Part shown: positions 40,340 through 48,834 of the stretch, piece after piece
How the letters are laid out: each line of letters opens with the position of its first letter
Position numbering within the stretch: the first letter of the stretch is position 1
Source: an uncultured Oscillospiraceae bacterium
GTDB lineage: Bacteria; Bacillota; Clostridia; Oscillospirales; Oscillospiraceae
Direction of reading: 5' to 3'
Assembly (NCBI GenBank): GCA_944385035.1
Contig: CALWVV010000002.1
Coordinates: 124,001 to 188,000, forward strand
Length of the DNA: 64,000 nt
Notes under the pieces: generated by a model
Database searches by the model: none
The model's input: the letters and a program-made list of their open reading frames with translations, nothing else
Told to the model about the DNA's origin: nothing
Translations under genes and position numbers: made by a program

Positions 40340-41743
40340 TTAGAAGCGGAAGTAGAGGAAGGGATTGTAGGTGCCGTCTACCAGGTAGGCCGTGCAGAGC
40401 ACGAGCCCTCCCAGCACCAGCACCACGCACACCGCCTGGGCTGCCAGCCGGGGGAGCTTGCGGTAAATGCTGACTCCCAGGGGAGTGGAGGCCAGGGCCG
40501 CCACTCCCAGAATAGGCAGGTAGCTGGTGAGGTAGTAGCCCAGGTTAGCATTGACCAGGGGCACGCCTCCAAAGCCGAACATGACCTTGAGATATGCAGT
40601 GAGGTGGGAGAAGTCCTCGATGGCGAAGATGGCCCAGCTCACCAGGACGAAAAACATGGTGTAAATATGGCCCACCAGGGCGGGGGCCCGGTCCAGAGCC
40701 TTCAGCAGGAAGAACTTCTCGAGCATCAGCAGCACAAAGAAGTACAGTCCCCACAGAAGGTAGTTCCAGCTGGCTCCGTGCCAGATGCCTGTGGCCGCCC
40801 ATACCACCAAAAGATTGAACATCCAGCGGGGTTTTGAGCAGCGGTTGCCCCCCAGAGGGATGTACAGGTACTCCCGGAACCAGGTACTCAGGGAAATGTG
40901 CCAGCGCCGCCAGAATTCGGTGATGCTTTTGGAAATATAGGGGTAGTTGAAGTTGGGCAAAAACTCAAAGCCCAGCATGCGGCCCAGACCCACGGCCATG
41001 TCGGAATAACCGGAGAAGTCAAAGTAGATCTGGAAGGTAAAGGCCAGCACACCCAGCCAGGCACCGGCCACCGTCAGCTCTCCAGGCGCCATGGCCTTGT
41101 AGGTGTCCCAGAGCATGCCGATGTTGTTGGCGATGAGCAACTTTTTGCCCAGACCCACCATAAAGCTCTGCACGCCGGCGGAGAACTTGTCCACGTTGCA
41201 GGTGCGCTGGTCGATCTGATCCCCCAGGTCCTTATATTTGATGATAGGACCGGCAATAAGCTGGGGAAAGAGGATGACGAAGGTGCCGAAGTTGATGATA
41301 TTGCGCTGGGCCCTGGTGTCTCCCCGGTACACATCAATGGTGTAGCTCATGGTTTGGAAGGTGTAGAAGGAGATGCCGATGGGCAGGTGAATCCCCAGCA
41401 CGGGCATGAAGGTGAGTCCCATGGACTGGAGAGAACCAGCGATGAAGTCCCAGTATTTGAAGAAGAACAGCAGAGCCAGGTTAAAGAAGATGGAGGAAGC
41501 GACCGCCATCCGCGCACCCTTATCGTTGCCGTTGTTCTTACACCGCTCTACCAGAAGTCCGTGGGTGAAGTCGATGGCGGTGGAGAGAAACATGATGGCC
41601 ACATACTGCTGCTCCCCCCAGTAGTAGAAGAAGAGGGAGGCGCATAGAATGACCAGGTTGCGAAGCTTCCGGGGCACCAGATAATAGACCAGCATGGTAA
41701 GCGCCAGGAAGTAAAACAGAAAAATTGGGGTGGAAAAGACCAT
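40340..41743 (-). CDS. MBOAT family O-acyltransferase (AlgI/DltB-like)
   Basis: A 467-residue polytopic membrane protein. It begins 'MVFSTPIFLFYFLALTMLVYYLVPRKLRNLVILCASLFFYYWGE', has 'HLPIGISFYTFQTMSYTIDVYRGD', 'FPQLIAGPIIKYKDLGDQI', 'YFDFSGYSDMAVGLGRMLGF' and the histidine motif 'TGIWHGASWNYLLWGLYFF'. These are standard AlgI signatures. The protein moves an acyl group across the membrane for transfer to a surface polymer by the adjacent DHHW protein. Confidence 0.95.
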   Translation of the reverse strand: MVFSTPIFLFYFLALTMLVYYLVPRKLRNLVILCASLFFYYWGEQQYVAIMFLSTAIDFTHGLLVERCKNNGNDKGARMAVASSIFFNLALLFFFKYWDFIAGSLQSMGLTFMPVLGIHLPIGISFYTFQTMSYTIDVYRGDTRAQRNIINFGTFVILFPQLIAGPIIKYKDLGDQIDQRTCNVDKFSAGVQSFMVGLGKKLLIANNIGMLWDTYKAMAPGELTVAGAWLGVLAFTFQIYFDFSGYSDMAVGLGRMLGFEFLPNFNYPYISKSITEFWRRWHISLSTWFREYLYIPLGGNRCSKPRWMFNLLVVWAATGIWHGASWNYLLWGLYFFVLLMLEKFFLLKALDRAPALVGHIYTMFFVLVSWAIFAIEDFSHLTAYLKVMFGFGGVPLVNANLGYYLTSYLPILGVAALASTPLGVSIYRKLPRLAAQAVCVVLVLGGLVLCTAYLVDGTYNPFLYFRF

Positions 41744-41774
41744 AGCCCTTCTCCTTTGCGTTAAAATTGGCGGG

Positions 41775-41805
41775 AAAAAGGGACCGCCGTTCAGGCGGCC
41801 CCTTT
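41775..41805 (-). terminator. Terminator of the DUF4358 lipoprotein gene
   Basis: AAAGGGACCGCC (41777-41788) pairs with GGCGGCCCCTTT (41794-41805) and is followed on the minus strand by a T run, separating the lipoprotein gene from the MBOAT operon. Confidence 0.85.
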
Positions 41806-41829
41806 GATATTACCACATTTGTGGAGGGA

Positions 41830-42825
41830 TTAAAACAGGTTATTAAAGGCGGTGACGATGTCGTCGCAGTTCTCGTGGACCACCATCATCACATAGTTGC
41901 CGTTAGAGACCACACGGGAGTTGTTCTTCCACTGCTCGGTGGGGCCGGGATACCAGGCGCCGCCGGGGTTCTCGCCGTCGCCGGCCATGTAGTTGATCCG
42001 GGCCTGGAGAATACCCTTCACGGTGTCCACGTCCTTGCTGTCCTTCACCTGGACCAGGACGAACTCGCCATTGTTCATGGTCATCATGGTGCAGTAGACC
42101 AGGCACTGCTCGGTGCTCACCCCGGACAGACCGCTGTAGAGGGAGTCCATGAGAGAGGCGTCGGCCAGCTGGAGGTGAGAGAACTCATAGTCGGCCATCA
42201 TCTGGTCAGCGAAGGCGGTCAAATCCACATTGGAGCTCTGAGAGCCGCTGGAGGAGCTGCCGGAGCCGCTGGAAGAAGAACCGGAGGAGCTGGAGGAGCC
42301 GCCGTTATCGGGCTTTTCTTCCTCCACACGGACCCGGACGATGCAGGAGGCAGACAGCCCGGTATTTTCGTCGGTGACGGTGATGGTGGCGCTGCCCTCG
42401 CCCACAGCGGTGACCACGCCCTTCTCATCCACGGTAGCGACTTTCTCATCGCTGGAAGCCCAGCTCTGTGCACCGCCGGCAGGCTCGGCTTTGGCCTTCA
42501 GCTGCCAGGTGGCCCCGGTCTTAAAGAGGGTAAAGTCGTTCTTGCTCAGAGACAGGGAGCTCTCCGCCACGGGCTCGTCCACCTCTCCGGCGGAGCCGTC
42601 AGGGAGGGAGGCGTCGGGCACCTCGTTGGCGTCGGGGTTGGAGCTGTCGGGGAGGAGCAGGCCACCCTGGGAGCTGTCGGAAGAACTGGAGGATCCGGAG
42701 GCGCTGGAGGAAGAGGGAGATCCGGAGGAGCTGCTGGAGGTGGAGGAGCTTCCGCTCCCGCCGCCGCAGGCGGACAGCAGGATCAAGGCACAGGCCAGGG
42801 CTGCGGCAAAAATACGTCTTTTCAT
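41830..42825 (-). CDS. Ser-rich lipoprotein with Big2-like and DUF4358 domains
   Basis: A 331-residue lipoprotein: signal peptide and lipobox LLSAC (Cys about 20), a Gly/Ser-rich spacer (21-55), a bacterial Ig-like (Big2) domain ('LSLSKNDFTLFKTGATWQLKAKAEPAGGAQSWASSDEKVATVDEKGVVTAVGEGSATITV'), a second Ser/Gly linker (about 175-200), and a C-terminal domain ('FADQMMADYEFSHLQLADASLMDSLYSGLSGVS...VLVQVKDSKDVDTVKGILQARI') typical of DUF4358. It sits upstream of the MBOAT/DHHW genes but has its own terminator. DUF4358 function is unknown; the linkers suggest it reaches through the wall. Confidence 0.85.
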   Translation of the reverse strand: MKRRIFAAALACALILLSACGGGSGSSSTSSSSSGSPSSSSASGSSSSSDSSQGGLLLPDSSNPDANEVPDASLPDGSAGEVDEPVAESSLSLSKNDFTLFKTGATWQLKAKAEPAGGAQSWASSDEKVATVDEKGVVTAVGEGSATITVTDENTGLSASCIVRVRVEEEKPDNGGSSSSSGSSSSGSGSSSSGSQSSNVDLTAFADQMMADYEFSHLQLADASLMDSLYSGLSGVSTEQCLVYCTMMTMNNGEFVLVQVKDSKDVDTVKGILQARINYMAGDGENPGGAWYPGPTEQWKNNSRVVSNGNYVMMVVHENCDDIVTAFNNLF

Positions 42826-43038
42826 AGTTACAAAACTCCTTTTCTAGGGGCTGTCAATTACAGCGTGATCTTGTATACGCTGGCTTTGACGAATGATTGG
42901 GAGGAAAGGTTCCCAAATTTCAAAAATTTTTTATTACTGGGTTTTCCCGAGGAGGTATTATACTGTGCCTGCCCATCCTTGGCAAGAGGATGCGGCTGGA
43001 ATTCCTTTGGGCAAAGGGACGGTTTTTTTCGTTCCCCC

Positions 43039-43099
43039 TTGACAGTGGAAGTGATAGGGAGTATAATCCGAATAAACATATGAATAAATGTTCATATAT
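43039..43099 (+). promoter_or_regulatory. Metal-regulated promoter with ArsR/SmtB 12-2-12 operator
   Basis: TTGACA (43039-43044), 17-nt spacer, TATAAT (43062-43067). Immediately downstream at 43078-43099 lies an inverted repeat whose minus strand reads ATATGAACATTTATTCATAT, matching the SmtB/CadC/CzrA consensus TGAACA-N2-TATTCA. Bound apo-repressor would cover the transcription start. Confidence 0.9.
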
Positions 43100-43116
43100 A
43101 GAAAGGAGACGGACGG

Positions 43117-43476
43117 ATGAGACGAGAGATTGCCCCCTGCTGCCAGGAGCAGCAGATCCACCCGGAAGCCCTGGAGAAGGTCCGGTCTCTGCTGCCCCCT
43201 GACGAGCGGCTTTATGACCTGGCGGAGCTGTTTAAGATTTTTGGGGACAGCACAAGGCTGAAAATTCTTTACGCCCTGTTGGAAGGGGAGCTGTGCGTGT
43301 GTGATCTGGCCGGACTGATGGCCGTCACACAGAGCGCGGTGTCCCACCAGCTGCGGGTGCTGAAAAACAGCAAGCTGATCAAATTCCGCCGGGAGGGCAA
43401 GACCATCTATTACTCCCTGGCAGACAGCCATGTGGAGCGTATTTTAAGTCAGGGTATGGAACATATAGAGGAGTAA
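43117..43476 (+). CDS. ArsR/SmtB family metal-sensing repressor (CadC/CzrA-like)
   Basis: A 119-residue winged-helix repressor. It has the alpha3N site: Cys8-Cys9 near the N terminus and ELCVCD (Cys60, Cys62), as in CadC (Cd/Pb/Zn). It also has the alpha5 site: Asp103, His105, His116, Glu119, matching DxHx10Hxx[H/E], as in SmtB/CzrA (Zn/Co). The recognition helix is 'TQSAVSHQLRVLKNSKLIKFRREGKTIYYSL'. Metal binding should release the operator in its own promoter and induce the efflux ATPase downstream. Confidence 0.95.
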   Translation: MRREIAPCCQEQQIHPEALEKVRSLLPPDERLYDLAELFKIFGDSTRLKILYALLEGELCVCDLAGLMAVTQSAVSHQLRVLKNSKLIKFRREGKTIYYSLADSHVERILSQGMEHIEE

Positions 43477-43491
43477 AAAGGAGGGGTAACC

Positions 43492-43713
43492 ATGAAAAAA
43501 ACGTATAAAATGGAGGACCTGGATTGTGCCAACTGCGCGGCCAAAATGGAGGCGGCCATCCGGAAAATCGACGGCGTTACTGGGGCCAGTGTGAGCTTCA
43601 TGGCCCAGAAGGTGACCATTGAGGGGGACGACGAGCGCTTTGAGGAGATCCTCAAGGAGGCGGTAAAGGTCTGCAAAAAGGTAGAACCCGACTGCCGCAT
43701 CCTCATCAAGTAA
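43492..43713 (+). CDS. Heavy-metal-associated (HMA) domain protein
   Basis: A 73-residue ferredoxin-like metal chaperone with the motif DCANCA (Cys12, Cys15) followed by 'KMEAAIRKIDGVTGASVSFMAQKVTIEG'. DCxxC is the form found in Zn/Cd/Pb ATPases. The neighbouring ATPase lacks its own N-terminal HMA domain, so this protein probably supplies it in trans. ATG 43492 follows AAAGGAGGGG, 16 nt after the repressor gene. Confidence 0.93.
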   Translation: MKKTYKMEDLDCANCAAKMEAAIRKIDGVTGASVSFMAQKVTIEGDDERFEEILKEAVKVCKKVEPDCRILIK

Positions 43714-43728
43714 GGAAGTGACGTAGCG

Positions 43729-45672
43729 GTGACCAGAAAACAGAAGAAAAATCTCATACGCATTCTTTTGGCAGGGGTACTGCTGGTTGCGGCCAGCCTG
43801 ATTCCACGGGAGGTATTCCTTCAGCCGACCTGGATGATCCAGTTTGTAGATCCGGGACAGAGTTCCGCTCTCCCGCCCCAGTGGGTCCAGACGGGAGGAA
43901 CGATCTATTCCTTCCCCCGGCTTTTCCTGTTCCTCATCCCCTATGCCTTAGTAGGTTGGGATGTGCTGTGGAAGGCTTTGCGCAATATCAAAAACGGCCA
44001 GGTGTTTGACGAAAACTTCCTCATGTCGGTTGCTACGGTTGGAGCTATGGCCATGGGGGAGTATGCCGAAGGGGTGGCCGTCATGCTCTTTTACCAGGTG
44101 GGGGAGCTCTTCCAGAGCGTAGCCGTCCACCGCAGCCGCCGCTCCATTGCCCAGCTCATGGATATCCGCCCGGACAGTGCCAATGTGGAGCGGGCGGGGG
44201 AGATTTGTGAGGTGGACCCGGAGCAGGTCGCGGTGGGGGAGACCATCGTTGTGAAACCGGGGGAGCGGGTCCCCCTGGACGGCAAAGTGCTGGAGGGAAG
44301 TTCTGCCCTCAATACCGCCGCCCTCACCGGTGAATCCTTGCCGCGGGACGTGGGACCGGGGGAGGAGGTCATTTCCGGCTGTGTAAACCTGTCCGGAGTG
44401 CTGCGGGTGGAAGTGACAAAGCCCTATGGGCAGTCTACTGTGGCCAGAATTTTGGACCTGGTGGAAAACTCCAGCGAGAAAAAGGCGAAGGCCGAGCATT
44501 TCATCACCCGCTTTGCCCGGTACTATACTCCTATCGTAGTGTTTGCAGCCCTGGCTTTGGCTGTTGTGCCTTCCCTGGTGGATGGACAGTGGGGAGTGTG
44601 GGTGCCTCGCGCCCTTAATTTCCTGGTGGTGTCCTGCCCCTGTGCCCTGGTGATCTCCATCCCCCTGAGCTTCTTCGGAGGACTGGGAGGCGCTTCCCGC
44701 CGGGGTGTTTTGGTAAAGGGGAGCAATTACCTGGAGGCTCTGGCCTGTGCGAGTGTGGTGGTCTTCGACAAGACGGGGACCCTTACGCGGGGGGAATTCT
44801 CCGTGACTCAGGTGAAGACTCTGGCCGGAACAGAGGAGGAGCTTTTGGAGACGGCGGCTCTGGCCGAGCAGTTCTCCACTCATCCCATCGCCCGTGCCAT
44901 CCTTATGGCCTGGGGGAAGGAGCCGAGCCGGGACCGGGTGGAGGACGTGGAGGAGCTGGCTGGCCACGGTGTTCAGGCAAAGGTGGATGGGCAGGAAGTG
45001 CTTGCCGGCAGCCGGAAGCTGCTGGAGGAGCATAAAATCTCCCTGCCTGATGCGGAAGAGGAACTGCCTGGTACCGCAGTCCATGTGGCGGCAGAAGGTA
45101 AGTATTTGGGATACCTGCTGGTGGCCGACCAGGTAAAGGAAGGGGCTGCCCAGGCTCTTCGGGACCTAAAGAAAGCCGGGGTACGCCAATGCGTCATGCT
45201 CACTGGGGACAGTGAGTCGGCCGCCCAGGCGGTGGCCGGGGTACTGGACATTGACCAGGTCTATGCCCGCCTGCTCCCTGGGGACAAGGTGGAGAAGGTG
45301 GAGCAGCTGCTCGGCCAGAAGCAGCCGGGAGAGAAGCTCGTTTTTGTGGGGGACGGCATCAATGACGCTCCCGTTCTTACCCGTGCGGACATTGGGGTGG
45401 CCATGGGGGCGTTGGGCTCCGACGCGGCCATCGAGGCCGCCGATGTGGTACTCATGGACGACGATCTGAACAAGCTCTCAGTGGCGGTAGCCATCGCCCG
45501 AAAGACCATGACCATTGTGAAGGAAAATACCATCTTTGCCATTGGAGTAAAATTCCTGGTGCTGGGACTGTCCGCCGCAGGATTTGCCAATATGTGGGCA
45601 GCGGTATTTGCCGATGTAGGGGTGTCAGTGCTGGCCATCCTCAATGCCTCCCGAATGATCGGAGGGAAATAA
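43729..45672 (+). CDS. P1B-type heavy-metal-exporting ATPase (Zn/Cd/Pb type)
   Basis: A 647-residue metal pump starting with GTG 43729 (AAGGAAG 10 nt upstream). Motifs: 'ALTGESLPRDV', the membrane metal site 'SCPCALVISIP' (about 302), the phosphorylated Asp in 'VFDKTGTLTRGEF' (about 347), the HP dipeptide in 'STHPIARAI' (about 384) and 'VGDGINDAPVLTRADIGVAMG' (about 541). There is no cytoplasmic HMA domain at the N terminus; it begins with a membrane segment. The CPC motif, the sensor type and the DCANCA chaperone point to ZntA/CadA-like Zn2+, Cd2+ or Pb2+ export. Confidence 0.95.
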   Translation: MTRKQKKNLIRILLAGVLLVAASLIPREVFLQPTWMIQFVDPGQSSALPPQWVQTGGTIYSFPRLFLFLIPYALVGWDVLWKALRNIKNGQVFDENFLMSVATVGAMAMGEYAEGVAVMLFYQVGELFQSVAVHRSRRSIAQLMDIRPDSANVERAGEICEVDPEQVAVGETIVVKPGERVPLDGKVLEGSSALNTAALTGESLPRDVGPGEEVISGCVNLSGVLRVEVTKPYGQSTVARILDLVENSSEKKAKAEHFITRFARYYTPIVVFAALALAVVPSLVDGQWGVWVPRALNFLVVSCPCALVISIPLSFFGGLGGASRRGVLVKGSNYLEALACASVVVFDKTGTLTRGEFSVTQVKTLAGTEEELLETAALAEQFSTHPIARAILMAWGKEPSRDRVEDVEELAGHGVQAKVDGQEVLAGSRKLLEEHKISLPDAEEELPGTAVHVAAEGKYLGYLLVADQVKEGAAQALRDLKKAGVRQCVMLTGDSESAAQAVAGVLDIDQVYARLLPGDKVEKVEQLLGQKQPGEKLVFVGDGINDAPVLTRADIGVAMGALGSDAAIEAADVVLMDDDLNKLSVAVAIARKTMTIVKENTIFAIGVKFLVLGLSAAGFANMWAAVFADVGVSVLAILNASRMIGGK

Positions 45673-45675
45673 GAG

Positions 45676-45723
45676 AAAAAACTCCGCCTCAGGGCTTCCA
45701 AGAAGCCTGGGCGGAGTTTTTTT
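45676..45723. terminator. Bidirectional terminator
   Basis: AAAAACTCCGCC...GGCGGAGTTTTT with an inner GGCTTC/GAAGCC stem, between the metal operon and the converging aadE remnant. Confidence 0.88.
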
Positions 45724-46317
45724 ATGGTATTGGGGGAGTGGTAGTGCTTCGAATCCACGCCAGGTACCGGGCACAGCCCTCCTCGTCCTTTAAAGGGTAC
45801 ACAAATCCAAGAGCCGCACCTACCCCGCAGGCGGTACGGTGAAACAGCCCCATAGCGGTGTCTATGGCCCGGCGGAAATGGACGCAGTCCCCATCGGTGT
45901 AGGTGCTGACAAAGCAGCGGTAGTCCTCCGTGGACAGCAGATTCTTAAAATATTTGTTAAGCTTGCCGCAAGACAGGGAAAAGTCCGTCTGCACCCCGAT
46001 GTACCAGCTGAGCATCTGCTCCAGCATGGGCCGGGCCAGCGTGTGGTAGGTGGTCATGGCAAAGGGGAGCTCGTCTCGTGCGATGCCCTTTTCCACATCG
46101 CACAGGCACCAGAAAAATTCCTTGCAGCACCCTTGAAAGTGCCGCTGGTCAGGCCGCTTTACATGGAAGTCCTCGTCGCTGGGAGAAGGCAGGTTGGGCA
46201 GGCAGCCCACCTTGTCCAACAGGGGGAGAAAAAGCTTGTTGCGCCAGGCACCCCGCTCCATGGCTCCACGGGTCTCCACCCCCACGTCAATGCGGCTGCC
46301 GTGGGCGCGCTGGGGTG
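45722..46317 (-). pseudogene. 5'-truncated aminoglycoside 6-adenylyltransferase (aadE-like) remnant
   Basis: The frame encodes the C-terminal two thirds of an ANT(6)/AadE-type enzyme: 'GSRIDVGVE', 'LPNLPSPSDEDFHVKRPDQRHFQGCCKEFFWCLCDVEKGIARDELPFA', 'LARPMLEQMLSWYIGVQTDFSLSCGKLNKYFKNLLSTEDYRCFVSTYTDGD'. The N-terminal nucleotidyltransferase domain with its GSR and DxD catalytic motifs is missing: similarity starts within about 10 nt of the leuA stop. The first usable start (GTG 46285) has no good ribosome site. The gene is therefore probably inactive, left by a deletion joining leuA to the middle of aadE. Confidence 0.8.
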
Positions 46318-46325
46318 GATTCCTA

Positions 46326-48017
46326 TTACTGGTGGTTCCGCTTTGCCCGGTTAATGGCGGAGAGGATGGCCCGCAGGGGAGCCAGGTTGATGTTGTGGGA
46401 CAGACCTACGCCCCAGTACTCCTTGCCGTCCCGCTGGTCTTTGAGCAGGATGTAGGCTACGCCCTGAGAGTCAGAGCCATTGGTAATGGCGTGGGAAGCG
46501 TAGTCCAGGAAGGAGAAGCGGGCCATCTTCTCGTCCTTGATGGCGTTAAAGAAGGCATCGATGGGGCCGTTGCCCTCGCCGGACACCTTGAAGATGGTGT
46601 CGGTGTGCTGGAGAGTGCCCCAGAAGGTGACGTGGGAGTGGCCCTCGCTGTCTACGCTTTCCTGGAAGGCGTGCTTGAGGAGCTTGTAGGGCTCCTTCAC
46701 ATCGATGTACTCCTGGTGGAACAGCTCGTTGATCCGCTCGGGAGCGATCTCCGTGCCCACCTTGTCCGTCTCTACCTGGACGATATGGCCAAATTCCGGG
46801 TGCATGGCCTTGGGCAGGTCAAAGCCGAAGTTGTGCTCCATGATGTAGGCGGCGCCGCCCTTGCCGGACTGGGAGTTGATGCGGATAATGGGTTCGTACT
46901 CCCGGCCCACGTCGGCGGGGTCGATGGGCAGATAGGGAATTTCCCAATACTCGGTGCCGCTCTCCTTCATGTACTGGGTGCCCTTGTTGATGGCGTCCTG
47001 GTGGCTGCCGGAGAAGGCGGTAAAGACCAGCTTGCCGGCGTAGGGCTGCCGGTCGCCTACAGGCATCTTGGTGCAGCGCTCGTACATCTCCTTGATCTTG
47101 TTGATGTTGGAGAAGTTCAGCTGGGGGTCAATGCCCTGGGTCCACATGTTCATGGCCAGGGTGATCATGTCCACGTTGCCGGTGCGCTCGCCGTTGCCGA
47201 AGAGGGTGGCCTCCACCCGGTCGGCACCCGCCAACAGGCCCATCTCAGTGGTGGCAACGCCGGTGCCCCGGTCGTTGTGGGGGTGCAGGGAGATGATAGC
47301 GCAGTCCCGGCCGGGAATTTTCTTGCAGAAGTACTCCAGCATGTCGGCAAACTGGTTGGGCATGCAGTTCTCCACGGTGGTGGGCAGATTCAGGATGACC
47401 TTGTTGTCGGGGGTGGCGTGGAGGTGATCCAGCACCGCCTGGCAGATCTCCACGGCGTAGTCCATCTCGGTGCCCATGAAGGACTCGGGGGAATACTCAA
47501 AGCGCAGGTTCATGCCCTCCTCAATGAGGGGACGGGACATCTCATAGATGAGGTCGGCGGCGTCGGTGGCGATTTTGGTGATGCCATCGGTGTCCATGTG
47601 GAAGACCACCTTGCGCTGAAGGGTGGAGGTGGAGTTATAGAAGTGGAGAATGACGTTCTTGGCGCCGCGGATGGCCTCAAAGGTCTTTTTAATGAGGTGC
47701 TCCCGAGCCTGGACCAGCACCTGGATGGTCACATCATCGGGGATGTGCCCTCCCTCGATGAGCTCCCGGCAGATCTCATACTCCGTCTCGCTGGCAGAGG
47801 GGAAGCCGATCTCGATCTCCTTGACGCCGATGTCGATGAGGGTATGGAAGTACTCCAGCTTTTCCTGAAGGTTCATGGGGTCCACCAGGGCCTGGTTTCC
47901 GTCCCGCAGGTCCACAGAGCACCAGATGGGAGCTTTGGTGATGACCTTGTCGGGCCAGGTACGGCCCACGATCTTCTGGGGCTGGAAGGGAATGTACTTT
48001 TGATATCCGGGTTTCAT
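46326..48017 (-). CDS. leuA: 2-isopropylmalate synthase
   Basis: A 563-residue enzyme of leucine synthesis condensing acetyl-CoA with 2-oxoisovalerate. It has 'APIWCSVDLRDGNQALVDPMNLQEKLEYFHTLIDIGVKEIEIGFPSAS', 'LHFYNSTSTLQRKVVF', 'VILNLPTTVENCMPNQFADMLEYFC' and the metal-binding 'ISLHPHNDRGTGVATTEMGLLAGADRVEATLFGNGERTGNVD', with a C-terminal LeuA allosteric domain. It is the longer form that starts 'MKPGYQKYIPFQP'. ATG 48017 follows TAGGAGG; the open frame to 48098 lies in the leader. It is controlled by a leucine T-box. Confidence 0.97.
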   Translation of the reverse strand: MKPGYQKYIPFQPQKIVGRTWPDKVITKAPIWCSVDLRDGNQALVDPMNLQEKLEYFHTLIDIGVKEIEIGFPSASETEYEICRELIEGGHIPDDVTIQVLVQAREHLIKKTFEAIRGAKNVILHFYNSTSTLQRKVVFHMDTDGITKIATDAADLIYEMSRPLIEEGMNLRFEYSPESFMGTEMDYAVEICQAVLDHLHATPDNKVILNLPTTVENCMPNQFADMLEYFCKKIPGRDCAIISLHPHNDRGTGVATTEMGLLAGADRVEATLFGNGERTGNVDMITLAMNMWTQGIDPQLNFSNINKIKEMYERCTKMPVGDRQPYAGKLVFTAFSGSHQDAINKGTQYMKESGTEYWEIPYLPIDPADVGREYEPIIRINSQSGKGGAAYIMEHNFGFDLPKAMHPEFGHIVQVETDKVGTEIAPERINELFHQEYIDVKEPYKLLKHAFQESVDSEGHSHVTFWGTLQHTDTIFKVSGEGNGPIDAFFNAIKDEKMARFSFLDYASHAITNGSDSQGVAYILLKDQRDGKEYWGVGLSHNINLAPLRAILSAINRAKRNHQ

Positions 48018-48074
48018 AGCGTTTCCTCCTATATGATAACGTGTATTGTGTGCGTGAAAAAGTCTGGTTGGGAT

Positions 48075-48357
48075 AAAAAAAGCCCCTGACGTTTTCACGT
48101 CAGGGGCGAAAAAATTTTCGCGGTACCACCCTGGTTCGGCTGACGGTTACCCAGACAGCCCTTTGAAACCTCTAACAAGGTCCTGGTCAATAACGAGACC
48201 AACCGTTCCACCCTACTCCACGGGAAAACTCCGGTTTTCTTCAGGCAGACTGCTCAGGGGCCAGTTATCCACGGCGGCTCCACACACCGGCTCGCACCAA
48301 CCGCCGGCTCTCTGAGTGGGAGACTGTCGTCTTTTTCCCCGTCATCACATTTTCTTA
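48075..48357 (-). promoter_or_regulatory. T-box leader, leucine-type
   Basis: On the minus strand the leader has AGAGAGCCGGCGGTTGGTGCGAGCCGG (stem I distal part), the T-box GGGTGGTACCGCG (48119-48131), and a terminator GCCCCTGACG/CGTCAGGGGC (48082-48107) followed by seven T. The specifier region reads TAA-CTG-GCC-CCT-GAG-C, placing CTG (Leu) at 48262-48264. This agrees with leuA directly downstream. Confidence 0.95.
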
Positions 48358-48363
48358 GGAAGT

Positions 48364-48392
48364 ATTGTAGCGAAAAGGATCGCGATTGTCAA
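48364..48392 (-). promoter_or_regulatory. leuA T-box promoter
   Basis: Minus-strand TTGACA (48387-48392), 17-nt spacer, TACAAT (48364-48369). Confidence 0.87.
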
Positions 48393-48435
48393 GTAGCACA
48401 TGCAGTTTGCCTAAAAAATTTTTTTGAAAAAGAGG

Positions 48436-48464
48436 TTGCTTTTCCAGAAAATATGTGATATTAT
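48436..48464 (+). promoter_or_regulatory. rpmE promoter
   Basis: TTGCTT (48436-48441), 17-nt spacer, TATTAT (48459-48464), 50 nt upstream of rpmE and divergent from the leuA promoter. Confidence 0.75.
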
Positions 48465-48513
48465 ATCAGTTGCGTTTACGAGATTACCCTCAATGGAGAA
48501 AGAGGTGAACATA

Positions 48514-48717
48514 ATGAAGGAAGGCCTCCACCCCAACTATGAACAGACCACCATCCGGTGCGCCTGCGGCAACGTGATCGAGACTGGCTCCACCAAGAAG
48601 GACATCCGCGTAGAAGTGTGCTCCAAGTGTCACCCCTTCTACACCGGCAAGCAGAAAATGGTGGATACCGGTGGCCGTGTCAGCCGCTTCAACAAGAAGT
48701 TCGGTCTGGACAAGTAA
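48514..48717 (+). CDS. rpmE: 50S ribosomal protein L31
   Basis: A 67-residue protein: '[48 protein letters not shown]'. It keeps all four cysteines (CxC and CxxC) of the zinc-binding form of L31, so it is the Zn-containing paralogue used under zinc-replete conditions. ATG 48514 follows AAAGAGGTG. Confidence 0.97.
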   Translation: MKEGLHPNYEQTTIRCACGNVIETGSTKKDIRVEVCSKCHPFYTGKQKMVDTGGRVSRFNKKFGLDK

Positions 48718-48726
48718 GACACTCCC

Positions 48727-48759
48727 AAAAGCCGCGCCGAGGAATCGGTGCGGCTTTTT
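48727..48759 (+). terminator. Intrinsic terminator after rpmE
   Basis: AAAGCCGCGCCGA pairs imperfectly with TCGGTGCGGCTTT and is followed by TT. Confidence 0.82.
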
Positions 48760-48834
48760 GCGTATTTTCCCGGTATTGTCCCCAATTTAGGGGCATAGAA
48801 TAAGCTGCACCCATATTGCAAGGAGGTATGTCAC

